Of a stretch of DNA of 64,000 bases, positions 1 through 11,897 are shown one piece after another; position 1 is the first letter of the stretch, and every line of letters begins with the position of its first letter. The stretch is from Cannabis sativa (taxonomy: Eukaryota > Streptophyta > Magnoliopsida > Rosales > Cannabaceae): NCBI RefSeq assembly GCF_029168945.1, contig NC_083604.1:12578812-12642811 (forward strand). The letters run 5' to 3'. The notes below the pieces were generated by a model that did not search any database, had not been told where the DNA came from, and was given only the letters and a program-made list of their open reading frames with translations. Both the position numbers and the translations under genes were made by a program.

Positions 1-362
1 TAGGATAGACTTCAAGCAGTCCTTCCGATCTGGGAAGGAAGGTTGAAGACGTACCGTACCCCTAGTGATCTTTCTTGCACAAAAAACAACGTGCATTGAA
101 GAGTCACGTTTAATTTTTATGTAACAAGCTTCAGCTTTCGGGAAGAAGGCTAAAGTTGTATAAAAATTCAAGCTTAGACTTCGCTTGAAGGATCAAAGGG
201 AAAGCATCACGGAGGGTATGATAATCTTCAAGTAGTCCTTCCAATCCAGGAAGGATGGTTGAAGACGTATTGTACCCCCAGTGATCTTTCTTGGACGAAA
301 AACAACGATCATGCGAGAGTGATATTGAATTTTTATGTACCAAGCATCAGCTTCAGGGAAGG
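1..362. repeat. Left part of ~217-bp tandem repeat array
   Basis: About 1.6 copies of a unit near 217 bp long. Landmarks that recur are TAGGATAGACTTCAAG, GAAGACGTACCGTACCCC, TGATCTTTCTTGCAC and GAATTTTTATGTAACAAGC. The window opens inside a unit. The array stops at 362 where element A begins and resumes at 41,457 in register, because joining 362 to 41,462 restores a normal unit. The last five bases, GAAGG (358-362), are the left target-site duplication of A. Short open frames here, on the minus strand, are by-products of the repeat. No gene is supported. Confidence 0.85.
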
Positions 363-2252
363 TATTGGGTTTTGTGCCCGAAATAAAAACCCATTTCAAT
401 ATAATCAGATTTACTAATTAATAAAGATCAAAAATTACATTTTATGTTGCATGGTTCACATGATTTATTTCATGATTATGTTTAATATATAAATTCTATT
501 AAGTCCGGAACATATATAAATATATATTTGTTCATGATTATAGTGTCGTCAGCACAGTGGAATATAATCATGATTATATGTTCAAAAGTTTAATTCCCAT
601 GATTTTTTAGTTTAGTGGATTTAGACATACATGATAATCAGCGATAAGGTATACTTACACCTTAGATAAGTGTTATGTTCTTTCCAAGGCATTGGCAAAG
701 TTTACCAGTATCGGATGTATAGAGTATACATTGGAAGAGACCGATATTGATCTTAGATAAGATATCATAAACTTACCGTTATATCTTTCTAAGTCAATAT
801 CAATGGTTGATCTTAGGTCTATGGATCTTAATCCTGATACGGTTAGGTTCAACTTAGTTGTATTATTTATGTTCTTCAATTTGTTCGTTAAAGTCGACCA
901 ATTAGATCTTCTAGTGACATACAAATTATGGACATGGTAGTTCAATTGAGTGGGAGCGCTGATCATAGATATGGAATCTATAGCTTCTATAGGTATTTAG
1001 AAGTGAAACTCCTTCGAGCTTGACTGAATAGAGATAAATGATTGAGGCCTCATTTCAGTAATTATATTAGTTTACTGAAGTATCATTTATAGGTAGCTAA
1101 GTGTTTTAAGGATAAAATACATTGAAGGGTAGAACGGTAAATTTGTCCCTATTCAGTGTAGACCATCTATAGAGGATCTTTGACTATTAGGATTGTAACA
1201 ATGGATAATCATAACGTACCTATATCGTGGTACATATAGAGTGTTCTATATAATTGAGAGTACTATTCAATTCCAAATCTATAGTGGAGCAAGGCAGAAT
1301 TAATAAGTTGAGAATTTACTTGGTGAATTCTAGATCTACTTATTGAAAGCTCAGTTATATAGGCCCATAGTCCCCTCACTAGTTGAGATAATACTGCTTG
1401 CAGACTCAGTTAATTAATTTTATTTAATCAATTATAATTCTTAAATTAGACTATGTCTTATTTATGAATTTTCACTAAGCAATGGCTTAATTGTGAAGGA
1501 AATAGGTTTTGGGGTCAATTTGTTATTTAAGAGACTTTGTATGATCTAATTAATAAATTACATAGATGATAATTATATTTAGTAATTAATTATAATTATT
1601 AAATAAATAGTTTTTGCATTTATAGGAGTGAATTGGAAAATATGGCATTATTAAAAAGAAGAATAAGTGGTAGAAATAATGTGGCAAAATTCTAACTAGA
1701 AGCTGGTCCACTATAGTGTATGGCCATGATGTGAATTTTTACCCAATATTTTATTCTTTTTTAATCCATATAATTCAGCCTTAAGCCCTAGTTGAAACAC
1801 TATAAAAGGAACACGATGCTCTCATCTCATCCTCTTGCTCGACAATTTGTCAACTAATGTCAACTTGACTATTCAACTAACCTAGATGAGAGAGTTCCTT
1901 CCTTAGTGATTTCAACCTCCTTCATTGTTCTTCATATTCGAAACCCATAGTGAATGAGTGTCATGCCCACCCATAGCAAGTCAAGTACTCAATCATACTG
2001 AGTAAGACGCTGGTAGCCAAACACGAAGGAGAGAAAGAGATCTAGGTTCAGATTTTAATAATGCTCTGCTACAGAAAGGAATCAAGGGCTAGAGATCTTG
2101 AACGAAAGGAATCATTATATTCCGGTGCAATCAATATAATATTTTCTTAAACCCTTATGTGTTTATTTTCATTATTTTAGAGAATTCATATTTGGGATGT
2201 TAATTCAACATACTTGTTAGTAAATTTAGATTCTAGTAAAATATTCCCAACA
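363..2252 (+). repeat. Element A 5' LTR
   Basis: An 1,890-bp LTR starting TATTGGGTTTTGTGCCC and ending ATATTCCCAACA. It aligns along its whole length with the split 3' LTR, and more loosely with both LTRs of element B (15,268 and 23,156). The matching 3' LTR lacks about 50 bp near its equivalent of 1,400-1,450. No gene is seen in it; the 97-codon minus-strand frame at 673-966 is not supported because it is not maintained in the related LTRs. Confidence 0.9.
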
Positions 2253-2254
2253 AC

Positions 2255-2271
2255 TGGCCTGAGAGCCATGG
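2255..2271 (+). other. Element A primer-binding site (degenerate, iMet-type)
   Basis: Two bases after the LTR comes TGGCCTGAGAGCCATGG. Plant copia elements commonly use TGGTATCAGAGCC here, complementary to initiator methionine tRNA. Only the GAGAGCC/CAGAGCC part and the leading TGG are conserved. Element B has TGGCACCAGAGCCATGG at the same place, so the site had already diverged in the family. Confidence 0.65.
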
Positions 2272-2518
2272 TAATGATTTACTTTTATGAAATATGGATT
2301 TAAACCATGAATATTGTTATTGTATTGATTTGGATGTGTTCATATTGGCTTATGTGTTATTTGATGAATGTTTATGATTTACGAAATTTTTCCATGAAAA
2401 TAATTTTATTTTCATTCTGAAAATATTATATTTAGATTCCTTGTGAAAAATTAAGCGATTTTTGTTTTTACGGAACTTGATTTCGATAAAAATTGAGAAA
2501 TTTGTGAAAGTTTGAAAA

Positions 2519-2792
2519 AATTTGGTCCAAGGTGTCGAGCATGGTGCTCGCACGCACCAGGTGTTCGGACAAGACACCAATACGCGCATGGAATGGGGGA
2601 CAATCCCTTGTCTGAAGGCGTGTCATGCCCGTGTCTTCAGACATGAGAGGCTGCATGCACCCCGAGGGAGATCGTGCATGCGCCGAGGATTGCTGCCCAT
2701 ATGACCCTGGAACACTCACCATGCGCGCGCGGACAGGGCTGTTTGCAGCCTATTGTGGCTGTACGTGTAGCCCTCCTAGGCAGCACACCCAA
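2519..2792. other. GC-rich island in AT-rich interior of element A
   Basis: About 270 bp of much higher GC, with many short palindromes (GCATGC, GCGCGC, GTGCATGC), just inside the 5' end of the element. It begins directly after an AT-rich stretch near 2,518 and ends in AT-rich sequence near 2,790. Element B has at the equivalent place only about 60 bp (TTGCTGCATGCAGCCTATCC near 17,450). Overlapping frames in all directions (60-84 codons) look like by-products of GC content. No protein family is recognised. Confidence 0.7.
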
Positions 2793-4479
2793 AAATCTAA
2801 TTTTTGTGGGATTTTTTCCCAAATTTTGAATTTTTCTGATTTTCAAATCCTAATTTCAAAATAAAATATTATTTTTAATATATTTAAACTTAAATATCAA
2901 TTTTAAATTAATAATATATAATTTTTAATAGATTAATATTAATTCTTTGATATTTTGAGGTTTAAATTAAAAATTGATTATTTTATTCTTAAATTATGGT
3001 CAGATTTTAAAAATTTGTTAATTTCTTTAATATTTTATATATTATTTTATTATAAGATTAGATATTTTAATAGCCATATTTTAAATTAAAAGATAACTTT
3101 ATCCTTTTAATTTAAAATATTATATTAAAATTATCTTATAAGACAAATTAAATAATTAATAAATTTGAAATTAACTTAGATATTTTTATAAATATTCTAA
3201 CTATAATATTTTCAAATTTAAAATTGGTTATTTAGTTAAATATTTAATTATTTATAAATTATAAGTTAGAAAAATGATATTTTATATCATTTTACTAATT
3301 AGAAATTTATAAATAGTATTTTAAATATTTAAATAATCTAGATATATTTGTAGAAATTTGAAAAATTCTTAATTTTAGATATTTTGACATATGATTAGGA
3401 TAATCATTATTTGTTTATTATTTTATTCCTAAAATAATAATTACCTAACCATATCTATTTTAAAATTAATTTATTTTAATATTTTAATTTTATTAAATTA
3501 TAAGATTAGAAAATGATATTGAAAATATCTATTTAGTTATTTTCAAATCATTTATCTTATTAGATATTAAATTTAATTTGATAAAATAATTCAAATAAAA
3601 CTTAGATATTTTAAAGTTAGCTTCATTTTTGAATTTTAAATTTTGATGAGATATTTAAGGTTTTTTTAACACCGTAAATTTTTAAAATTTGGTTGGTTAG
3701 TTAAAATAATAATTTAATTATATTAATATCTTATTTCACATTTGTTACATGGACATTGTTTGTTTTATTTATATTGTTTATTCAAATTTTTTTAACAAAC
3801 TTGTTATTTATTTGATCTAAATTGCTATTATTAACTTGTTGACAGATCCAATGATCTGATTTTAATCATAGTCCAATTATCAATAGATCTTATAAATAAT
3901 TTGTAACATGTAAATTTTGTACTTCTTTCACCTGTGTAAATCTAGAAACATGATAGGACCCATCCAAATCAATTTGACCTGTGTGAGCCTATATGTTTGC
4001 TTTTGGGCTTAGTTGCATATAGGAAGCCCATTTATTTCTAGATATTTAAATGGACTAGGTTGCTAAAATAAAATATCACTTTTGATAAGTTTATTTAGGC
4101 CCAATTAGTATTGGGCTTATTCAATGAATAACAATTATTTAATGAAAGGTTAAATTCCTCTCCTTTGGGCCTTCTATGAGAGTTAGGGGGCCATTAGTAG
4201 TGGATACGACATACTGAACCCAGGCCTCCCTCACATCATGAACAACCCCAATTGTGAATGTTCATTTGCCTTATTTAAATAATTGTATTAGGCTAATTAT
4301 ATTAGTTTAACATAATTAAAATTGAATTAGCAGCATAATTAATTTTAAAATAAATAAAATTAATTTTTCATTGGATTATTTTAAAATTAATTTAGGTAAA
4401 TACACTTATTTTAATGAAATTTTCTAGATAATAATTTCTAGTAACTAATTTACATTTTTCTAATATTTAATTAAACAGA
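2793..4479. other. AT-rich non-coding interior of element A
   Basis: Very AT-rich DNA with no open frame of note. It aligns with 17,520-19,050 of element B, so it belongs to the element and is not host sequence. I see short imperfect repeats of AAATTTATAA/TTAAATATTT type and no gene, promoter or RNA structure I can support. Confidence 0.6.
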
Positions 4480-5440
4480 TTAATATATTTAAGTTGAAAA
4501 TTAATGTTAATTAATTTTAGACCAACTTAAATTAGGATATTTTTCTTAGAACTTAAATAGAATTAATAATTAAGTTGATTTTATTCAAGATACTTAATTA
4601 TTTGTTTCTATTTCATGAAATTTAATTAAATTAGAAAATATATTTAAGTTCAAAATTAATTTGTTAATTAATTTTAGACCAACTTAAATTAGAATATTTT
4701 TCTTTGATATTAAATTAGAATTAATAATTAAGTTGATTTTATTCTAGATACTTAATTATTTATATTTTAATGAATTTGATTAAATAGAAAATTATGTTTA
4801 AGCTGGAAATTTTTCAATCTCAGATCAACTTAAATTAGAATAATTTTTAAAATATATTTTATTTTATTTTAATAATCATTTCCCACATACAATTTCGAAA
4901 TATATTTCTTTAAATGTAGATATTTCAAAAAAATTCAATTTTGAAAATTAGATTAAAGTTAAAAATTAATTTGTTAATTAATTTTAGATCAACTTAAATC
5001 AAGTAATTTTCATTAATAATTTATTTAAAATAAACAGACTAAAATATATTTTAATTAGAAAATAAGTAATTAGTTTATGAATTATCTAGATAGATATTTT
5101 TTAGGTAGACTTTTGGTATTTTTCTAGATATATTTAATTAAATAGAAAATTAATATTTAAGTTGATTTGTTCTAGACACTTAAATATTTGATATTTTTCT
5201 TAAAATATTTAATTAAATAGAAAAATTATATTTATGTTGAAAATTAATTTATTTAATTTTAGAGCAACATAAATTATATTATTTTTTCAAAGTTTATTTT
5301 ATTTTATTTTAAGTGTAATTTCGAAAATTTATTGCTTTAATACATTGGATTTCGAATTCTATCATATATATTTATAGAAAATTAAATTTGAGTTGAAAAT
5401 TAATTTAATTAATTTGGACCAACTGAAATTAAGTAATTTT
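4480..5440. repeat. Degenerate ~150-160 bp internal tandem repeats, element A
   Basis: The phrase AGACCAACTTAAATTAG, in slightly different forms, returns near 4,519, 4,676, 4,828, 4,987, 5,262 and 5,413. Each copy is accompanied by AAGTTGAAAATTAATTTG upstream and a TTTTCT...ATTTAATTAAAT segment downstream. Spacing is about 150-160 bp apart from one double step. Element B has the same array near 19,060-19,870, so the repeats are an old property of the family. Confidence 0.7.
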
Positions 5441-5629
5441 CATAATATTTAATGGAAACATTAATACTAAGAATGAAAAATAAATTTTATCTTTCAGATC
5501 TTCCTATAGTATAATTTTATAAATATTAAATTAAAATTTATATTTAGATTTATCTAAATTTGTAATTTTAATAAATATATGTTAAAATAAGTATCAAATG
5601 AAAATACAACACTTTAAAATAATGAGCTT

Positions 5630-6360
5630 TAGTTATAAGAATATTCGATCTCCATTGTTGATCCTACATGGTTAATTGTTTTCAATATAACCTCGAGACG
5701 CTTCGTCCCCCTTATGGATGGTTATTCGTTGAAGCATTTGACATCGTAACGATAAATTTACGAAGTATGAAACAATGGTGGAAGCTCATAAAATAAGAAT
5801 AATCTTGATTCTCGTCTACTGGGATAATATTGGATTCTTATTTTGATCGAATAAAAGGTTGCTAGAATGGTGTCTATTTTAGATGAGTTGACTACTCTAT
5901 TCAATGAATGATTACTTTGACTCTCGCCTACCGAGACACTGTATTAGTTTGTTGGAAACCTTAGAAATTAATTAAGATATGATAGTTTAATATTTTCACA
6001 TGTCTTTGTTACTTGCTAAATACTTAATAATTTCTGAATTGTGTATAAATTTATATTGAACCATGTTATTTTTTGTTATTAATTGTACTATAATTTCGAA
6101 TCTTCATTGTTGGTATAACTTACCTTGTTATTTTTAATGCGACAAATCTCAAAGGATTGTCATCCATTAGACAACATAATAGTGTTAGATCTCGATAGAT
6201 AAGTATTTGTAAATGCAACATCTAGTTGTACATCCAAAGATGACAACTTAGACTAGTATTTACAATATGAAACAATGAAGAGATTTATAAAATAAGAATA
6301 ACTTTGACTCTCGCCTACCGGGACATCGTTGGATTCTTATTTTAAATCGAAATTATCCTT
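5630..6360. repeat. Duplicated TTGACTCTCGCC module, element A
   Basis: Two related modules. Each runs from CGATCTCCATTGTTG / CGAATCTTCATTGTTGG through ATGAAACAATG(G) to GACTCTCGCCTACCGGGACA-type sequence. The TCTCG(T/C)CTAC phrase occurs near 5,810, 5,922 and 6,310. Element B has the equivalents near 20,100, 20,300, 20,420, 20,600 and 20,810. The phrases are better conserved between A and B than the AT-rich spacer. No coding function is recognised. Confidence 0.6.
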
Positions 6361-6879
6361 TAATTTTCCTCTTAGCTTTTTCATTTTGAATTTGCTTAAT
6401 AGTATATCATTGGATAAATTGTTTATAAATCATCTGCTTATGATGTCACTCTACTTTCTTCTATGAAATTGAATGGTGCAGATGACTATATTCTTGATAT
6501 TCTATCCTGAAATGATATAAATCCTCGATCTTAGAAATCTCCTACTTGTATGTGTTTACTTTAGGCAATCTAAACTTAGAGTTAGATTAGTAGTGGTGGT
6601 CCAAGATAGAATAATTACTCATGTATATCTGGTATAAATTTAAGTCTTTGACTTTAAATTTTAGATTTCAAATAGAAATTTTAAATTTCAGTTTCCTAGA
6701 ATACATTGGACAATACAGCATGACTTTCACAAGTTATTAATATCCATTTTCTGTCAATGGATTCAAACTATATGTTAATGTATGGAATATGAGTTTAGTA
6801 TTATGTGACCAGGATCCACTTGGACTATTCTAAGAACTCTTTATTATGACTAAAACTTTTTCATCAAAAGACCACAACC

Positions 6880-8838
6880 ACATTCTAAGATATCTATGGA
6901 ATTTGCATCTTGTTCAAAGTGGTTTTGACAAGATCATTCTCTGCAAAGAGAAAATATGCCTATATCTACTTGAAAGTAGGATCATCTATATTTGATATAT
7001 GGATGTACATTCAGGGGTGAATATGAGTTATCGTTGAATTCTTTAGACGGTCACTCTAAATTTTACCTTAAGCAAAGAAATTTGAAATGTTTGAGAAATT
7101 TCATGAATTTCTAGCAATGTTGAAAAACATTAAGTTAAGTGGTTAAAGATCTTGCGAACTGATAGGTGTAGAGAAATAATTGGATATGCAGTTCAAAGAT
7201 CATTAAGTTGAATTTTTGAATTGTATCCAAACTTACCTCCCCAAAAATTTGATTTGCATATTGATGATAGTATAAGGTTTATGATTAGTTACTAGTAGCT
7301 GCCTGAGTCCTTCTAGGGATATACCCTAGTGATAGGAAAATTTCAGAATGATGGAATGGTTGTGTACTTAGTGTAAACCATTACTAGATTCATGGATGTC
7401 CTGATCGTGACCTTAAGAAAGATAGAACTGTTAACTGAGATTTTCATGTTTGATAGCTATTCTAAGTGATTAGGGGTGGACCATCCCATGATCATTAAGA
7501 TAAGTAAGTGTTTGTTTCAACAAATACTGCTTTTCTAAGAAAATGACTAAGTCTGAAAACAAAGTAGCAGAGTATAGGAGATATGTTTTTTTCTTGATTC
7601 CAAAGTGTTCTATCATCTTATTCTATATAAGATGGTCCCACTGCCTCTGTTGTATTGACACAACCGATGAGGACAATACCATTTAGTGTTCTTAGACAGG
7701 TAGTCACGATACCTTATCGTAGTGGGAGGGTTTCAAGGAACTCACCCTGTTATGACTTGAAAGACACTAGTGACAAAATCCATTGTTAGTTTATACATGT
7801 AATGGATAGTCATAATAAGGAACTTAGAAGCAAAGCCAAGAGAACTATGGTTAAAACCATTCATATGGAGTAATCAAAGGTTTTCTGTTACAAGGACAAG
7901 AAATGAAATTTTGATAGTAAGTCTATTCAGTGGACTTAGCAAAACTTCCTGTTCCTAGTGTTAAAAGTTTGAGATTATCTAAACCTATAGCTTGTGGTAT
8001 ACCTGGTAATTTACTTACTCCAGTGCAAGCAACTTACTTTTGTAAGATGCTGGAGCATTTTTCTAATGACACTCTATAGAAGCTTTTTGACTTCTAGACA
8101 TAGATTTTACTTATCTAAAGAAAAATTTCAACTATTCCAGAAAAGATAAAGGTCAATGAAAGAATTCCTTAGGATCAACAGTGAGAGGTCTTAGATATAC
8201 TTTGCAATGCATTAGACCAGACACCTACTGTTTAGTGGGAGTAATGAGTAGGTATCAAATTAATCCAGGAAAGGAACATTGGAAGATAATCAAGTGAATC
8301 TTAAGATCAAGAAGAGGAATTGTATGTTAGTCGATAAGGGTGGTATTTGATACTCTTAGACTACACCAAATCAAGTTTCTAGACTTGTATTGATGCTAGA
8401 AAGTCTACTGATGAGATGTTGATTACTCTGTGGTGGAGCAGTGATTTTGGAGAAGTGTAAAAACCGATCTGAAGTCTCTAACTCTACCAATGAGACTGAA
8501 TGTTAAAGTTGTAGGAAAGACACTTATTCAGTCTATGGAAAGTTCTATACAGTTTTTGGCATTGTACCAATAATTTATTAACTACTAGTGTTACTTCCTG
8601 ACTAACACAGAAGTAGTTGCCAAAAAGTAAAGAATTCAGTATCCTTAGAGGAGTAGATATATAGAGAGGAATTTCACAATATCAAAGATTTTGTGATTAA
8701 CGAAATGTAATGGTGGAGGAAAGGTTGTATTTAATACAACCTGTCAGATCCTATTACGGAGAGAATACTACATACTACACTTGATCTGGATATCAAGGTG
8801 TTGATATTATTTGAAAAATGCACTTTTTGTTTAATATT
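6880..8838 (+). pseudogene. Decayed copia pol remnant of element A
   Basis: No continuous frame survives, but short translated patches resemble copia pol in the right order. Near 7,075-7,170 there is an integrase patch of KFEMFEKFHEF type followed by a LRTDRG-like phrase. Near 7,505-7,540 there is a VFVSTNTAF-like patch. Near 7,640-7,730 there is a Thr/Arg-rich linker remnant. Near 8,385-8,470 a DARKST-like RNase H patch appears, and near 8,580-8,630 a remnant of its last motif. Stops and small indels break every patch. The equivalent region of B (21,250-23,140) is broken in similar places. Integrase and RNase H assignment is by pattern; a translated profile search would settle it. Confidence 0.6.
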
Positions 8839-8843
8839 AGTGT

Positions 8844-8854
8844 AAGTGGGAGTT
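8844..8854 (+). other. Element A polypurine tract
   Basis: AAGTGGGAG followed by TTT lies directly before the 3' LTR start TATTGGG. Element B has the same tract before its 3' LTR (23,145-23,155). This fixes the element on the + strand. Confidence 0.7.
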
Positions 8855-9474
8855 TATTGGGTTTGGTGCCCTAAATAAAACTCATTTCAATATAATCAGA
8901 TTTACTAATTAATAAAGATCAAAAATTGCATTTTATGTTGCATGGTTCACATGATTTATTTCATGATTATGTTTAATGTATAAATTCTATTAAGTCCAAA
9001 ACATATATAAATATATATTTGTTCATGATTATAGTGTCTTAAGCACAATGGAATATAATCATGATTATATGTTCAAAAGTTTAATTCCCATGATTTGTCA
9101 GTTTAGTGGATTTAGACTGACATGATAATCAGCGATAGGGTATACTTACACCTTGGATAAGTTTTATGTCCTTTCCAAGGCATTGGCAAAGTTTACCAGT
9201 ATCGGATGTATGGAGTATGCATTGGAAGAGACCGATATTGATCTTAGATAAGATATCATAAAGTTACCGTTATATCATTCTAAGTCAATATCAATGGTTG
9301 ATCTTAAGTCTATGGATCTTAATCCTGATATGGTTAGGTTCAACTTAGTTGTATTATTTATGTTCTTCAATTTTTTCGTTAAAGTCGACCAATTGGATCT
9401 TCTCGTGACATACAGATTAAGGACATGGTAGTTCAATTGAGTGGGAGCGCTGATCATAGATATGGAATCTATAG
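8855..9474 (+). repeat. Element A 3' LTR, first part
   Basis: The first ~620 bp of the A 3' LTR, up to the TATAG (9,470-9,474) that was duplicated when element D inserted. It matches 363-~980 of the 5' LTR with about 30 differences by hand count. Confidence 0.9.
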
Positions 9475-10974
9475 TATAACACCCTAACTAGCATAGGCGT
9501 ATTACGTGATTTTTAAACGTACTGGGCAGCTCGTTGCTAATCAACGAGGTTTATGGAAATTGTGATGAATTAAAATTTTTTCTTTTTAATTAAACTTATA
9601 AAATATTTCATACAAAAATACTCGGGATCCCGATTACAAAATACTTTACAAAAGTTTTACTGTCTAATACAAAATACTTGTCGCCTAGCGACTAACTACA
9701 AAAGCGCTGATGGCCCGAGGATCGTGCACTCCAGGCCTAACCGCCCCGACATGTACAATCTTCACCGGCTCGTACTCACGGTTCCTCAGCCTTGGCCTTG
9801 CCCTTACCTACACATAAACATAGCACTGTGAGTCGACAAACTCAGTAAGAAAAGCATATATCATAAAACATACATAAATCCCGGGTTATGATCAGACGCC
9901 CATACCCCTGACCATAACCCTATCTGTCGTGTCCCACACAATACTGAGTCCCGAACGTTCGTACGACGGTACTATTGACAAGTAACAGCCTATACTCAGT
10001 ACACTGGTCATACTCCAGCTGCTAGTCATACTCTAGCCTGTACCGATGTGTTACAGTATCAACCTATACTCGGTTCACTAGTCATACTCTAGCCTAACCG
10101 ATGTGACACAGTCAAATAACCCTAGAATCAGTCTATACTCGGTTCACTCGTCATACTCCAGCTGCTAGTCATACTCTAGCCTAACCGATGTGATATGGTC
10201 AGATGGTACGAAGCCAACATACATATCTAATGTAATCTAACAGGCTTCCTAACATGCACGCTTAACATGTAATATATATGCATACTATTATACTAATCTT
10301 ACCTCAATTCCGAATTTAGGTGTGCCGGTCAACCTGAGTGGAACGATCTGCTCGGCGAATTACAGGCTCCTAAACCGTAACAATCACAACACCGATAAGT
10401 GACACAATAAATCACAACCGGGACAAAGGTTTTAAAACCAATCTTAACCTACTGTAACTTAATACAAAAATACCCCAAACTAGTAGGGAACAAACTGCCC
10501 AAAAACCCGAAACTAGCATGAAACGACAAGTTGAGAAAAACCGGTTTCACACCCTACTGCAAAATCCGGGTAACCGGTTTTACAGGCAGTGTAAAACAGG
10601 TTAGCCGGTTTTACCCAGAAAACCAACAAAGATCAAATCCCCAACCAAAACGTTTCCAAACTCAACCAAACTTTCCAGACCTGCTAATTAGACCCCAATA
10701 AACATATTTCAAGCAACCAAACAAAGCTTCATGCATAAAATCAAAATCCACCATTAAAGCTCCAAGCTTTGAGTTCAAAACTCAAACTTGGTTAAATCTA
10801 ACAAACATGCATCCAAACCAGCTCAAATCTACCTAAATATGCATAAAATAACTTCTGAAAACAACAGCAAGCATCAACAACAAGTGCAGCAACAGATTCC
10901 ATTATTTCCTTAAAAACCATAGCTTTGAGTTAAAATTCCATAAATTGATAAAACCAACTAATCACCAACACAAT
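9475..10974 (-). repeat. Element D 3' LTR, distal part
   Basis: Plus-strand sequence starting TATAACACCCTAACTAGC; the other LTR starts TGTAACACCCTAACTAGC, so one terminal base changed. It ends at ACAAT (10,970-10,974), the left target duplication of element C. It contains a three-unit tandem repeat and a segment with repeated AACCGGTTTT motifs near 10,540-10,615 that is ~20 bp shorter in the other LTR. Confidence 0.9.
9983..10205. repeat. LTR-internal tandem repeat of element D, left copy
   Basis: Three imperfect units of about 65-85 bp. Each contains TATACTCGGTTCACT, then GTCATACTC(C/T)AGC once or twice, then CTAACCGATGTG. The other LTR has the same three units at 38,500-38,755, with small spacer differences (a GCACAGTACCACC stretch there is missing here). 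Confidence 0.8.
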
Positions 10975-11837
10975 TGTTATAGTGAGATTTCTCTCACCTA
11001 GAAACTCTAGACAAGACTCCTATTTAGAGGACACGTATATTCAGATTTCCAATGGAAGCTGAAATGTCCATGAGAGACTCCTCGAAGTTTAAACCTCGCC
11101 CAGGATAAAGCCAGCGAGATACTACGAGTACGACCAAAGTCGGATCGCATAACTGTAACTCGCATTATGCAAGATGAGAGGATGGATCCAACTCGCATGT
11201 GTCGGGACATATACGAGTATCCTCTCTATACTTCTGTAAAAGCATAGAGATCAACTCTCTATAATGTGATTTGGTCCCGACGACCCAATAGCCTTGATAA
11301 ACCGATATAGACTCGCATGTCTAGGTTCTATCAGCTCGACATGCGATGTCTACAAGAGGCGATTACCTAAGGACGCAGACATCCCAAACGTAATGATAAC
11401 CCTGCGAGCTCAACAACGGAACATGAACAGTCAACTCGCAGATGCGGAAGACGCATCCGTTAATGGACTTAGTAACTGTCATTCATTTATTAATGTTAAC
11501 GTTGCTTGGGTTTAATTATTGCAATTCAATATGTATTAACAATGAATGTGATCCTTGTGTAACCGATTGGACACCTGCTTTGTATATAAAGGGGTGATCC
11601 ACCATGAAATGACACCTACGAATCTCTTGCTATAGTGGACTAAGAAGACCATAATCTGACTGAACCACTATAATTCTCTGTCTTGTTATTATTTTCCAGC
11701 TTTCGTTGATTATTTCTCATCCCCAGTCGAGTACTCGCCACTCTAGGTTGAATACTCGCATTTGTCTTTCCACGTAAATTTCTTCTTGTTACTAATAATA
11801 TTACATAATTTGGTGTTGCGAAATTCACTCGACAACA
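10975..11837 (+). repeat. Element C 5' LTR
   Basis: 863 bp, TGTTATAGTGAG to CTCGACAACA. TATATAAA at 11,583-11,590 (in TTTGTATATAAAGGGG) is a credible TATA box, with the probable RNA start some 30 bp further on. A 73-codon frame at 11,294-11,515 is shared with the 3' LTR only because the LTRs are copies; I do not call it a gene. Confidence 0.92.
11583..11590 (+). promoter_or_regulatory. TATA box of element C LTR promoter
   Basis: TATATAAA within the 5' LTR, followed by GGGGTGATCCACC. The 3' LTR has the same box near 32,035. Position about 250 bp before the LTR end fits a U3/R boundary. Inferred from motif and position only. Confidence 0.55.
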
Positions 11838-11839
11838 TT

Positions 11840-11852
11840 TGGCGCCGTTTGT
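11840..11852 (+). other. Element C primer-binding site (Asp-tRNA type)
   Basis: TGGCGCCGTTTGT begins two bases after the LTR. TGGCGCCGTT is the start of the site complementary to plant Asp tRNA that many Athila/Tat-group gypsy elements use; bases after GTT diverge from the tRNA. Confidence 0.7.
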
Positions 11853-11897
11853 GGGAAACGACTAAGATTTTATTCATTTCGAAGAAAAAATACCATC

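Noticed and set aside
673..966. 97-codon minus frame in the A LTR
   Set aside because: Repeated only in the other LTR (9,275-9,457) with breaks; not maintained in element B.
2522..2864. Overlapping 60-84 codon frames on both strands
   Set aside because: They lie in the GC-rich island where stops are rare by composition; no domain, and the segment is missing in B.
11294..11515. 73-codon frame in C 5' LTR (83 codons at 31,716-31,967 in the 3' LTR)
   Set aside because: Shared only because LTRs are copies; it lies across U3 with no known family.
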